Shown one piece after another: positions 52,749 through 61,591 of a stretch of 64,000 nt of DNA (within the stretch, counting starts at the first letter, position 1; each line of letters begins with the position of its first letter). The notes under the pieces are model-generated. The model saw only the letters and a list, made by a program, of their open reading frames with translations. It had not been told where the DNA came from and made no database searches. The DNA lies in the NCBI RefSeq assembly GCF_024758505.1, contig NZ_CP077970.1:3968001-4032000 (forward strand), given 5' to 3'. This stretch comes from Bradyrhizobium arachidis. Its GTDB lineage: Bacteria; Pseudomonadota; Alphaproteobacteria; Rhizobiales; Xanthobacteraceae. The position numbers and the translations under genes are program-made.

Positions 52749-53085
52749 GAAGGTCACTGCTTCCGTATTCGACAAACGCCATATCGCGCACCGCACTTTG
52801 TGTACCGATCTGTATAAAATTAAGTCGGGAATGCGCGATTGCAAATATCCTCAAAGGGCGCGGTCGCGCGGTCCCCCCGGAGGGTCACGCGCTCCACAGA
52901 ACCTTGGCGACCGATTGCGGAGGGAGCGCCATCTTTCGACGGTCTATGTCGCGGGCGTTTGACCCCCTAGACAAACGCGGGAGGCGGATCGAGTTTCACT
53001 CCGTCGGGGCATCGAGTTGGTCAGATATATATGTATATCTCGACAGAGCCGTTCCCGTTCGCAGCGACAACATTAGGTCATGCCA
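52749..53085. other. Region before the 53086 gene, nothing recognised
   Basis: About 335 bases without supported gene or RNA feature. Confidence 0.4.
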
Positions 53086-53835
53086 ATGAAACGCGATCCT
53101 TTCCAGCAAGAAGTCCGCAAGCTCCAGATAGAAGTTTCGGTAGGAGGCGCGGAAACGAATTTCACGTTGCCGCAGCGCGTGGGCTCTCGGATTGTGCGCG
53201 AGCTGAGCCAAGCCTTACCGCCGATGATCTTCTTCTTCGTCGGTTTCAACTTCATTGTTCTGACGACAAACCTCCTAGTCGCCCACTATGCCGTCGCCGT
53301 CAGTAATTTCATGCTTGCTACAGTGGCCGCGCTTGTCGTCGGCAAGGCCGTGATCACTGCGAACACGATGCCATTCATCAGGATCTTCGACCGGGCTCCG
53401 CTCATCCAACCAATCCTGTTCAAGACGGCCATCTATTGGGTTGCGACCGTAATTGCGCGGTTGGTCGAGCGTTTCGTGCGTTTCTCGGTAATTGAAGGGA
53501 ACTGGCCGGGTGATTTCGCGACCTATCTGATCTCCGACTTCGCTTGGCAGCGCTTCAGCGCGATTTCCCTTTGGATATTGGTGCTCTTTTTGATCTACGT
53601 CACTGCGTCGGAATTCAGCCATCTCTTGGGAACGGCGGAAATGCGGCGGCTTTTTTTCGCCTATAGACCATCCGAGTTGCAGTTGAACAGGCGTCAACGC
53701 GCTCGGGAGCTCATCCGCTTGCACCGGCTCGCGGACGAACATGAGCTTGCCGAATTTCGCGATCCCGGCAGCGTTGCGCACCACCAACTCGTGGAAATCA
53801 TGGAGCGTCTCGCGCGAGCGCCGAAGCCCGCTTGA
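53086..53835 (+). CDS. Membrane protein of unknown function
   Basis: A 249-residue protein with about five hydrophobic segments between residues 45 and 185 (PMIFFFVGFNFIVLTTNLL, FMLATVAALVVGKAV, WILVLFLIYVTASEF). The N-terminal cytosolic part (QQEVRKLQIEVSVGGA) and C-terminal charged tail (QRARELIRLHRLADEHELAEF) flank it. AGG eight bases before ATG 53086 is a weak ribosome site. It is the longest gene of the tRNA-Gly island and unlike any family I recognise. Confidence 0.65.
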   Translation: MKRDPFQQEVRKLQIEVSVGGAETNFTLPQRVGSRIVRELSQALPPMIFFFVGFNFIVLTTNLLVAHYAVAVSNFMLATVAALVVGKAVITANTMPFIRIFDRAPLIQPILFKTAIYWVATVIARLVERFVRFSVIEGNWPGDFATYLISDFAWQRFSAISLWILVLFLIYVTASEFSHLLGTAEMRRLFFAYRPSELQLNRRQRARELIRLHRLADEHELAEFRDPGSVAHHQLVEIMERLARAPKPA

Positions 53836-54721
53836 CGGTGACGACCTGCTGACCACTGGGCATCAATCGTAGCGCTCCAGCGTCCCCAGTAACGCGCCTC
53901 AGGCGGCGGGGCACAAGGCCATAAGGAAGGCCGCAAAGCCGGGGATAGTGGCCTCGCCTCGCGTGGTCGGAGATCGTCACGAGGCCGTAGGAAGGCCGTC
54001 CAGCCAGCCGGGGCGGCAGGCCACGGGACCACCGGGCGGGGCCGGGCCAGCGCATCAACGGGCAGCGCAAGAGGCCGCCGGGCACTCCAGAAGCTCGTCG
54101 GGACACAACGGAGGACACAAAAAACCTAATAAGTTAATTTCATTATGTTTTTTTGTCCGATCAGGCTCCCACAAGGGGAAATGCAAAACCGGGCCAGCTT
54201 CGCGCTGACCGGGCTGAGAAACCAATTGCACCAGTTGACGCAGTTAATCAGGCCGCGAGCCGCATCCTGGCCCGCTCAACATCGTTCGCCGTAGGCTTGC
54301 CCATGATACGAGTCCAACACTGTGCGCCATTCATTCGCTTGGAGAGATTGTAGACGTTGCCGATCTCGGTCGGCGGCAATCGCGTCGCCTTTCTTGCGGA
54401 CGGCATGATCGAGGCACTTGGTGATGGCTGCATGTTCAGTCGAGATCACCGGCTAGGGTCGCGGCGTTCCTCCACGGGCGGTGCGGGGTAAATGGCTTGC
54501 GGCGCAGCGCTGCTGATCACTGAGGGGGCCAGCGAAACGTGCTGGAAGGCGTCCTCCAGCGGCTCCTGGCGAGGTGGCACCTATACCAATGCCACCGCCA
54601 ATGGAGCTTTCGAAGCCGTAGCTGCGGGCTTCCGACGGCTGGAAATTGTCATTTGAAATCTATAGGAGGGTTTGGTCGCGATTTGTCGGAAGTAGATTGG
54701 GAAACCATGCGAAGCGTCTGA
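53836..54721. other. Nearly 900 bases with no recognised gene
   Basis: Between the membrane protein and attachment copy 2. Several short open frames without ribosome site or recognisable product occur. GC-rich repeats near 54000-54110 are low complexity. Probably eroded island DNA. Confidence 0.4.
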
Positions 54722-54768
54722 CTTCCAAGCTGAATACGAGGGTTCGATTCCCTTCACCCGCTCCAATG
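54722..54768 (+). repeat. Attachment-site copy 2 (3' end of tRNA-Gly)
   Basis: CTTCCAAGCTGAATACGAGG to CGCTCCAATG repeats the 3' part of tRNA-Gly exactly. The 5' half of the tRNA is absent, so it is a junction, not a gene. Confidence 0.85.
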
Positions 54769-54799
54769 TTTTCAGCCACTTAGCCAAAGGCAGTTTTTC

Positions 54800-54824
54800 T
54801 TTGGTGGCAACTTTGGTGGCAACT
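54800..54824. repeat. Tandem GGTGGCAACTTT repeat, copy A
   Basis: TTTGGTGGCAAC is repeated (25 bases total) and the same 25 bases recur at 55768-55792. On the minus strand they encode VATKVATK, seen at the ends of phage-type integrases (inference). This copy follows attachment copy 2. Confidence 0.6.
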
Positions 54825-54850
54825 ATTCTACCTAACGTTTCAGAAAATAA

Positions 54851-54875
54851 AAAAGCCGCCTCGTGGGCGGCTTTT
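54851..54875. terminator. Bidirectional terminator after attachment copy 2
   Basis: AAAAGCCGCC, loop TCGTG, GGCGGCTTTT is a perfect 10-bp stem with A- and T-runs on both sides. It lies 30 bases before the end of the CPCC gene, so it likely ends the leftward CPCC-DUF4031 transcript. Confidence 0.85.
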
Positions 54876-54905
54876 GATTGACAACGTTGAAATTCACCTT
54901 GCCGC

Positions 54906-55184
54906 TTAGCGTTCTGTTTCCGTGGGAGGCCGCACGCTCATCTGGTGCGTCGGATCTGAGGCGCCGCACTGCTCGAAGTTTCGCCGCGCATGCGCGAGTG
55001 ACAGTGAGCCATTGGGACCGTCCCGAACCTCGTCGGCATCGTGATCATCTTGCCCGTCGTCTTCCCAGAAGCACACCGGGCAAATCTCGTAGCCGCCTCT
55101 TTCGTGAAGTGTGCGACAGCGGCAGCACGGACACCGATATGCGGGCGTCTCAGAGAAGGGCTTAACAATATTGCGGAACGTCAT
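54906..55184 (-). CDS. Cysteine-rich CPCC-family small protein
   Basis: A 92-residue protein with CPCC-type zinc-binding cysteines (YRCPCCRCRTL, CPVCFWEDDGQDD), followed by an acidic region and SLAHARRNFEQCG typical of the CPCC family (unknown function). Its ATG overlaps the stop of the upstream DUF4031 gene as ATGA, so the two are translationally coupled. It ends before terminator 54851-54875. Confidence 0.82.
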   Translation of the reverse strand: MTFRNIVKPFSETPAYRCPCCRCRTLHERGGYEICPVCFWEDDGQDDHDADEVRDGPNGSLSLAHARRNFEQCGASDPTHQMSVRPPTETER

Positions 55185-55672
55185 CCCCGAAGCTGTATGC
55201 CGCCAGGCAACTTTGTCAACACGGCTGCCGTGACCGTGATTTCTTTCCCGCAGCGAATGCACATGAAATCCTGGCCGACGGGATCGCCAAATATGTCGAG
55301 GTCAAGGTTCAACTTCCCGCAGTGCGGGCAATGGCAACTCGAACCACCCTCATGCAGGGCGCACCTCGATTTTGAAGAAACTGCTTCGGTTGCGGCTACT
55401 GCTTCGCGACGCGGTTTCCAAATGTTGGCGGAATCGCGTCTTCCTAATTCAACAGCACCAAGCGCGACAGCGGCTGCGCGGCGACTGGCTGTAAGATCAT
55501 AGTGCGGCGCAGTTCGTTTTTCTTGGAACCATGAGCGCTTCATTCCGATTGCCGCAGCCATTGCGTGCAGTTCGGCTAAGTCAATCTGATCCGTGAACAT
55601 GTGGCAGCTTTGCACTTCCCTGCCTCGCATCTTCCAACCCCAGCTTTCCAGTTCATCAACATAGACGGCCAT
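55181..55672 (-). CDS. DUF4031 protein fused to a zinc ribbon
   Basis: A 163-residue protein. Residues 1-85 match DUF4031 (VYVDELESWGW, CHMFTDQIDLAELHAMAA, APHYDLTASRRAAAV). Residues 110-150 add a four-Cys zinc ribbon (CHCPHCGKLNL, CIRCGKEITV) that DUF4031 proteins do not normally carry. ATG 55672 is chosen over the longer frame because DUF4031 starts here. Stop overlaps the CPCC start as ATGA. Confidence 0.82.
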   Translation of the reverse strand: MAVYVDELESWGWKMRGREVQSCHMFTDQIDLAELHAMAAAIGMKRSWFQEKRTAPHYDLTASRRAAAVALGAVELGRRDSANIWKPRREAVAATEAVSSKSRCALHEGGSSCHCPHCGKLNLDLDIFGDPVGQDFMCIRCGKEITVTAAVLTKLPGGIQLRG

Positions 55673-55767
55673 ACAATCCTTTCGTTGGTGCCAGCCAACG
55701 CCAGCCACGAAAGCAATTTTACCATCACTTCATTTGCGTGTGTAAATGGAACGCTAGAACTGTTGTT

Positions 55768-55792
55768 TTTGGTGGCAACTTTGGTGGCAACT
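55768..55792. repeat. Tandem GGTGGCAACTTT repeat, copy B
   Basis: Identical to 54800-54824 in all 25 bases. It lies 130 bases before attachment copy 3, so both ends of the 54.7-55.9 kb segment carry the same sequence. Confidence 0.6.
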
Positions 55793-55920
55793 TCGTCCGT
55801 GTCATCAAGGGTTTGAAGGACGACGACAATTCGCAGAAAACGTCGAAAAACCCTATAAAACAAGATGTTTTCGGTGATTTTCAGTGAACCTCAGTGATGC
55901 CCCGTCAACAGCCTTTCTTT

Positions 55921-55968
55921 GCCTTCCAAGCTGAATACGAGGGTTCGATTCCCTTCACCCGCTCCAAT
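55921..55968 (+). repeat. Attachment-site copy 3 (3' end of tRNA-Gly)
   Basis: 48 bases identical to 51237-51284 of tRNA-Gly, without the 5' half. The sequence that follows continues as an integrase 3' end. Confidence 0.85.
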
Positions 55969-56038
55969 AAATTCAAGCACTTATCGGATTTTTTGATTTC
56001 CATTCCGACAAGACGGCTGAATCCATTCCGACAAATGT

Positions 56039-56390
56039 TCACTTTCTGGCCGCCTGCTTGCGCCGCTTGATGCGCTTGATCTGTGCGTCCTGCTTGGCCT
56101 CGTCGTCGTGATGGAGGTAGTGCGCCATCGCCTTGGTCGATGACCATTAGCCCTTCTTCATCAGCTGCGTTTCTGTGAGGCCGGACGTGCTCGCCTCGGT
56201 GGTCCCGCCATGCCGGCCAAACGACGTGAAGGCATCGCCGCTGGTGTCACGCTCGGGATTGAGAAAGCGATCCAGCGCAGCATCGACAATGGCTGACTTG
56301 AGGAGGGTGCTGAGTTGATACCATTTATGCTCGAGGCGTTTCTCGACGGCGATGTAGCCTTCAAGAAGGACAAGAGAAGGGTCGACAGTG
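56039..56390 (-). pseudogene. Tyrosine recombinase C-terminus, broken by a stop codon
   Basis: On the minus strand the frame gives EKRLEHKWYQLSTLLKSAI and DAFTSFGRHGGTTEAS (catalytic Arg-His region), GLTETQLMKKG, then TAA (56149-56147) and WSSTKAMAHYLHHDDEAKQ with the nucleophile-like Tyr and stop at 56039. The layout R-x-G...H/W...Y is that of phage-type integrases. A stop replaces the residue before Trp, and the N-terminal core is missing. It reads toward attachment copy 3, as expected for an integrase of an element inserted there. Confidence 0.65.
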
Positions 56391-56440
56391 CCAAGTCATC
56401 GTCAAGTGATAGGGGTCGAATTGATAGTACGGAGTCACGC

Positions 56441-56749
56441 TTAAGCGCATGTCTGCGCGAGTGCGGTCTTCACATGTTCAATGGATTGCTCCAGCGATCT
56501 CAAGAGCCCGCGCAGCTCGCTTATCGATGCTTCCTCCAAGCGAAGGTTATTCGTGCTGACAGTCTCGACAATCAAACTATCGATTGAGGCGACCGAGCTA
56601 GGTCTCACCAAATCCAATCCGGATGAATCGACGATCCGACTCACTACCTCACCGGAGGGACTAACCGTTGTGACGAAGTCTAATCCGGATGCGACCTCCC
56701 GTTCGAGCACATGAACAGGAACGTCAACACCTGCCAAAATGTAGCCCAC
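56441..56749 (-). CDS. Hypothetical protein
   Basis: A 102-residue candidate starting at GTG 56749. Looks like a beta-rich N-terminus (YILAGVDVPVHVLERE) with a helical C-terminus (SELRGLLRSLEQSIEHVK). No known family. It is divergent from the XRE wreck. Confidence 0.4.
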   Translation of the reverse strand: MGYILAGVDVPVHVLEREVASGLDFVTTVSPSGEVVSRIVDSSGLDLVRPSSVASIDSLIVETVSTNNLRLEEASISELRGLLRSLEQSIEHVKTALAQTCA

Positions 56750-56757
56750 CCCCTCAG

Positions 56758-56957
56758 CTCGATAGCCAACACGAAAGAACCGCCCGTCGGACAGGGAGAC
56801 CCGGCCTTTCTCAAGAGGAATTGGCTAATCGCGCCCGCCTGAATCGTAACTACATCGGAAGATCGAGCGCGAGGAAAACGCGCCGACCGTTGACGCTCTC
56901 GAACAAATTTCAGAAGCGCTTGGGATTGACCCTGTCGTCCTATTTCAGGACCGATAG
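56758..56957 (+). pseudogene. XRE-family helix-turn-helix regulator, one-base frameshift
   Basis: GLSQEELANRARLNRNYIG (from about 56798) is the recognition half of an XRE domain; after it the frame shifts by one base and continues as KIEREENAPTVDALEQISEA and LGIDPVVLFQDR with stop at 56957. Restoring one A in GGAAGATCG (GGAAAGATCG) would mend the frame. The N-terminal helix is also degraded, so it is inactive. Confidence 0.75.
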
Positions 56958-57118
56958 TCGCCGGGTGAACACCCCTGCGCGGACTGACAGTCTGAGAGGC
57001 GTTGGCCCCGCCTCACGGCCAGCCCAGGCAGCCCCTGCTATTGTGTTGCTTCCTCCTGATGTTCGGGCACAGTGCGGGTGGGTTGAGTCGTTCTCAACAA
57101 CTTGTGGCGGTTCATACG

Positions 57119-57271
57119 ATGAAGGCAGGCAAGGCTCGGCTTTGTGCGTATTGCGGTCGCGACGCCACAACCGTTGATCACGTGGTGTCGCGGGCGCTGT
57201 ACCTTCTCGATTGTGAGCCCTGCTTCAAAAAGACGACTGGTCCCCTCGTGTCGCAAGGCACGAAAATGTAG
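57119..57271 (+). pseudogene. HNH-endonuclease-like fragment
   Basis: A 50-residue frame from ATG 57119 begins KARLCAYCGRDATTVDHVVS, the first CxxC and DH of an HNH nuclease; the expected second CxxC/His half is lost and the rest is out of family. Debris of the same integration hotspot. Confidence 0.45.
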
Positions 57272-57455
57272 ATCCTCGATTTTCAATTCGTCGCAAGCAC
57301 GCGTGAAGGCCGCGCTGACCGAGCGATGGTTGTAAGGGAATACACGACCCCAGCCCTCGAGTTATGATGCGCTGCTGGAGCATGATCTCCCACACAACGT
57401 AGCCGGTCAGATTGAGAAGCGGGACCTTCTGGTCGTTGCCATCCTTGACCCGAGG

Positions 57456-59471
57456 CTAGCCGGTGGTCAGACGCTCCGACGCTCGCAGCGTAGGGTAGCG
57501 CGCCGCCAATTCCTCGAAGAGCTCTCGCACCAGCCCGGCATCTTCCTCGGACCGCCCCGCTTTGAGGCGTGCGTCGAGCGCGTCGAACAGCTGGTGCTTG
57601 ACGAAGAACCGCCATGCGACCGGCAGGCGCGCCAGGATGGCGGTGAGTTCGCGATAGCGGGCTTCGGTCCAGCGGGCCTCGAAGGCGGCGCGATAGCTGC
57701 CGAAGTCGAAAACGTCCGCCTGCCGTCCCGGCCGCGCCCGTAGCATGTCCTGGCGCAGCCTACGCGTGCCGTCCTCATCGACGCGACTGCCGTCGATAAC
57801 GACGCCGTATAGCGCCCGCGCGGCCTCGCGTGAGACGTAGCCCGAGAGAACGTCGATCAGCACGCGGCGCGGCTCGCGCAGGAGCGGATCGCCAAATCCG
57901 CCGGCGCCGGCGCCGACGAGACGGATGCGATCGCCCGGCTTGCAGGGCACCACGTCGGTGTTGCCGAGCGCCTCGGTGTCCGGTCCGTCGGGATTCCTGG
58001 TGAAAATCGCGTTGGCGCCAGCGCCGCCACCGAGGACGCCCCAGGAGGCGAAATGGGTGCGGTCGCGATTGCGCGCGGTGACGGTGCTGCCCGGCGTGAA
58101 CACCTCGAACTCCATCGTGAGGCCGAGCCCGCCGCGATAGGTGCCGGCTCCGCCGGAATCGGGCGCGAGGCAATAGCGCCGCATGCGGATCGGCACTTCC
58201 AACTCGTTGATCTCGACCGGCGTGTTGCGCAGGAAGGCATTGTTGGCGCCCGAGCCGTCGCTGCCGTCGCCGTCAGCCATGCCGCCCGCACCGCCGCCGA
58301 CCGGCCCGAGCGAGGCCATGACACCGCGCCCTTCCTGGTCCATCGTCTTCACCGTGACGATCGCCATGCCGCCGGCGGAGCAGGCGGGCAGGCGCTCGGG
58401 AATGGCGCGGGAGAACACGCCGAAGGTCAGCATGTGCGTGATCTTGCAGGTCAGGCTGCGCATGCCGACGGCCGCCGGCGCCGTCGCATTGACGACCGTG
58501 CCTTCCGGCAGGACGCAACGAACCACGCGATCGAGCCCGGAATTGAGCAGGATGTCGCTGTTCAGTGTGTAGAGAACGTAGTGGAATCCGACCAGCGCGA
58601 GCGCATGGCGCGGCATGCCGCCGGTCGGCATGTTCAGCGAAGAAGCGAGCTGCGGGTCGCTGCCGGTATAGTCCATGACGGCCCGGCCGTTGTCGATCGT
58701 CAGCGTCAGCGCGACGCGCATCGGCTTGCCGTTCTCGCTGTCCTCGTCGGCATATTCGGCGAAGAAATACTCGCCGTCGGGGATCGTCTTCAGGACCGCC
58801 TCGGCCTGCTTCTCGGCATAGTCCATCACCTGGTACATGCCGGCCTTGAAGTCGTCGATGCCGAAGCGCTCGATGATCTCTAGCACGCGTTTCTCGCCGT
58901 TCACCAGCATGGCGATCTGCGCCTGCAAGTCCCCGCGATTTTGCGACGGTGCGCGCACGTTCATGGTCATGATGTCGAGCAGGCCTTCGTCGAGCTCGCC
59001 CTGATCGACGATCTTGCAGGGCGGAAAGCGGATGCCCTCCTGCTGGATCTCAGTCAGCCTGCGCGACAGCGATGCTGGGACCGCGCCGCCCATGTCCGTG
59101 TTGTGGATGTGGCCGCCGACATAGCAGGCGATCTCGCCGCGGTAGAAGACCGGCTTCCACATCAGGATGTCGGGCGTATGCGTCGCTACGCTGCCGCTAT
59201 AGGCATCGTTGGTCATGCAGATGTCGCCGGGCCGATACTCCGTGATCAACCCCAGCACCGGGCCGTAGTCGAGGCCGATGTACCAGGTCGCGCCCAGCGT
59301 CTTCGGCGAGGCGAAGGCAAGCCCTTCCGGCGTGATCAGGGCGCAGGAGAAATCCTCGGTCTCCTTCACGAAGGTGGAATGCGCCGTGCGGATCAGCGTG
59401 TAGGCCATGCTTTCCGCGGCGGCCACGCAGTAATTGGCGAAGATCTGAAGAGCGGAACCACTGAGTGCCAT
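57456..59471 (-). CDS. Hydantoinase/oxoprolinase subunit B (HyuB-like)
   Basis: A 671-residue hydantoinase-B family protein, slightly longer than the usual 520-590 because of a C-terminal extension. Seen are AYTLIRTAHSTFVKETEDFS, TNDAYSGSVATHTPDI, GHIHNTDMGGAVP and GGLGLTMEFEVF. It works with HyuA as an ATP-dependent ring-opening enzyme, or as acetone/acetophenone-carboxylase-like. Its start is 12 bases after the HyuA stop. Substrate may be a hydantoin, pyroglutamate-type lactam or related cyclic amide. Confidence 0.9.
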   Translation of the reverse strand: MALSGSALQIFANYCVAAAESMAYTLIRTAHSTFVKETEDFSCALITPEGLAFASPKTLGATWYIGLDYGPVLGLITEYRPGDICMTNDAYSGSVATHTPDILMWKPVFYRGEIACYVGGHIHNTDMGGAVPASLSRRLTEIQQEGIRFPPCKIVDQGELDEGLLDIMTMNVRAPSQNRGDLQAQIAMLVNGEKRVLEIIERFGIDDFKAGMYQVMDYAEKQAEAVLKTIPDGEYFFAEYADEDSENGKPMRVALTLTIDNGRAVMDYTGSDPQLASSLNMPTGGMPRHALALVGFHYVLYTLNSDILLNSGLDRVVRCVLPEGTVVNATAPAAVGMRSLTCKITHMLTFGVFSRAIPERLPACSAGGMAIVTVKTMDQEGRGVMASLGPVGGGAGGMADGDGSDGSGANNAFLRNTPVEINELEVPIRMRRYCLAPDSGGAGTYRGGLGLTMEFEVFTPGSTVTARNRDRTHFASWGVLGGGAGANAIFTRNPDGPDTEALGNTDVVPCKPGDRIRLVGAGAGGFGDPLLREPRRVLIDVLSGYVSREAARALYGVVIDGSRVDEDGTRRLRQDMLRARPGRQADVFDFGSYRAAFEARWTEARYRELTAILARLPVAWRFFVKHQLFDALDARLKAGRSEEDAGLVRELFEELAARYPTLRASERLTTG

Positions 59472-59483
59472 AGTCGGAATTCC

Positions 59484-61535
59484 CTAAGCCGCCGCGGCCA
59501 GATTGATGATGTGAAGATTGCCCCAGCGGTCGACGTTCACCTCGAAGTCGGGGAGCACGCAGGTGGTGGTATCGTCCTGCGCGATGATCGCGGGGCCCGT
59601 GAAGCGGTCGCCGGCGCGGAGTGTCTCGCGCCGATAAAGCGGCATCTGCCGCATTGTGCCGTCCATCCAGCACGGCACGGTCGCGACGGGCTTCGCCGGG
59701 CCGGTCGAGTCCGGAATGGGGGTGATCACAGGACGCGGCGTGCGGACCTTGGCCACGACGCGCAGCGCCACCACCTGGATCACGGCCTTCTCATCGCGGT
59801 AGCGGTAGAGGCGTTCATGGGCCTGATGGAAGGCTTCGTGCAGCGCGGCGATGTTCTTCGCGCGCATGGCCTCCGCGTCGAACGCGGTCTCGATCTCGAA
59901 GGACTGGCCCTGGTAGCGCATCTCGGCGGTGTAGGTCAGTTCCGGCACCGGACCGGTGCCGACCTCGGCGCGCACCCATCCGATCGCTTCCTGCTCCAGC
60001 GCCTGCCGCGTGCGCTCCAGCGAGTCCCAGTCGTCGTCTCCGAGCGTGCACCATGCGACCGCGACGAAATCGTTGCGCGTGTCGGCGATCAAGCCGCCGA
60101 GCGCGCTCAGCACGCCCGGGGTCAGGGGCACGGTGATCCGTTCCATGTTGAGCGCGCGTGCAAGGTGACAGGCGAGCATCGGACCTGCGCCGCCGAAGGC
60201 CATCAATGCGAATTCCCTGGGATCGATCCCGAAACGCGAGATCATGCGGCTGATCCCCGAATACATGCCCGAGATCGAGACATTGATGATCGCCTCGGCA
60301 ACGGCTTCGATCGACTCGCCAAGCCGCGCTGCGAGGGGAGCGATGGCATCGCGTGCGGCAGCGACGTCGAGCCTGACCGAATCATAGCCGAGCGCGGTCT
60401 GGCCGAGCACGCCGATCGCCGCGAAGGCATCGGTGATGGTGGGCTCGCGTCCGCCGCGCCCGTAGCAGACCGGGCCCGGCGTCGAACCTGCGCTTTCCGG
60501 TCCCACCTTGAGCACGCCGAACGGGTCCACGCGCGCGATCGAGCCGCCGCCGTCGCCGATCGAGGTGACGGACACCGAGGGAATGTGGATCTGATGGTCG
60601 CCGATATATTCACCGGTGGCGTATTGCGGCTCCCCACCGACGATCAGTGCGACATCCGCGGTGGTTCCGCCGATGTCGAGGCTCATGACGTTCTTCAGCT
60701 CGCAGAGCTGCGCGACCCAGGCGGCGCCGATCACGCCGGACGCGGTGCCTGACAGTACGATCTGGACGCAATCAGTCTTGCCGCGTTCGGCGCTCATCAC
60801 GCCGCCATTCGATTTGGTGACCTTCAAATCCGCCGTGACACCGGAGCCGCGCAATGCCGCCTGCAGCGAGGTCAAATAGTTCGAGACCACCGGCTGCACG
60901 TAGCCGCCGATCACCGCCGTGTTCGTGCGCTCATATTCGCGGATGATCGGCCACACCTCGCTCGCACAGGAAACGAACAGCTCCGGCGCCGCCTCGGCGA
61001 TGATCGCCCGCACCTGCCGCTCGTGCTCGGGATTGCGATAGGCATGCAGCAGCGAGATCACGACGCCCTCGCAACCGGTCCGCTTCAGTCCCGCCACCGC
61101 TTCGCGTACGCTCGCCGCGTCGACGGGTTCGAGTTCCTTACCCTCGGCGTCTAGCCGTCCGTCGATGCCGAAAGTGCGGTAGCGCGGCACGAGCGGCTCC
61201 GGCCGCGCCGACATCAGATGATACATGTCGGGGGTCTTCAGGCGCGCCAGCACCAGGACGTCCTCGAAATAGCGGTTGGTGATCAGTCCGAGGCGGATGC
61301 CCTTGCGCTGCACCACCGCGTTGACTCCGACCGTGGTGCCATGGGTGAAATGCACGACCTCGGCGGGATCGATGCCGTAGCGCTCGCCGAGCATGTGCAT
61401 GCCGTCGGCGACCTCGCGGCCCGGCGCGTCCGGGCGCGAGAACACCTTGAGGCTGCGCACGGTGCCGTTGCTCTCGTCGAGGACCGCGAAGTCGGTGAAG
61501 GAGCCGCCGATATCGACGCCGATTCTCAAACCCAT
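59484..61535 (-). CDS. Hydantoinase/oxoprolinase subunit A (HyuA-like)
   Basis: A 683-residue member of the ATP-grasp-like ASKHA-fold HyuA family. The phosphate-1 motif is GVDIGGSFTDFAVLDE at residues 5-20, the second in SLDIGGTTADVALIVGG, and HFTHGTTVGVNAVVQRKG and FGGAGPMLACHLAR are family landmarks. ATG 61535 with GGAGAG upstream is chosen over a longer frame to 61655. It hydrolyses ATP to activate the ring substrate for HyuB. Operon order: FAD oxidase, HyuA, HyuB. Confidence 0.92.
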   Translation of the reverse strand: MGLRIGVDIGGSFTDFAVLDESNGTVRSLKVFSRPDAPGREVADGMHMLGERYGIDPAEVVHFTHGTTVGVNAVVQRKGIRLGLITNRYFEDVLVLARLKTPDMYHLMSARPEPLVPRYRTFGIDGRLDAEGKELEPVDAASVREAVAGLKRTGCEGVVISLLHAYRNPEHERQVRAIIAEAAPELFVSCASEVWPIIREYERTNTAVIGGYVQPVVSNYLTSLQAALRGSGVTADLKVTKSNGGVMSAERGKTDCVQIVLSGTASGVIGAAWVAQLCELKNVMSLDIGGTTADVALIVGGEPQYATGEYIGDHQIHIPSVSVTSIGDGGGSIARVDPFGVLKVGPESAGSTPGPVCYGRGGREPTITDAFAAIGVLGQTALGYDSVRLDVAAARDAIAPLAARLGESIEAVAEAIINVSISGMYSGISRMISRFGIDPREFALMAFGGAGPMLACHLARALNMERITVPLTPGVLSALGGLIADTRNDFVAVAWCTLGDDDWDSLERTRQALEQEAIGWVRAEVGTGPVPELTYTAEMRYQGQSFEIETAFDAEAMRAKNIAALHEAFHQAHERLYRYRDEKAVIQVVALRVVAKVRTPRPVITPIPDSTGPAKPVATVPCWMDGTMRQMPLYRRETLRAGDRFTGPAIIAQDDTTTCVLPDFEVNVDRWGNLHIINLAAAA

Positions 61536-61591
61536 AGTCCAGGTCTCTCCTTTAAGGTGTTGCCGAGCCATGCCCGCGGACGGGCAGGGCC

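Noticed and set aside
58941..60752. A 603-residue plus-strand frame across the HyuA/HyuB genes
   Set aside because: It spans two convincing minus-strand genes, is rich in Arg/His/Gly shadow composition and has no recognisable domain.
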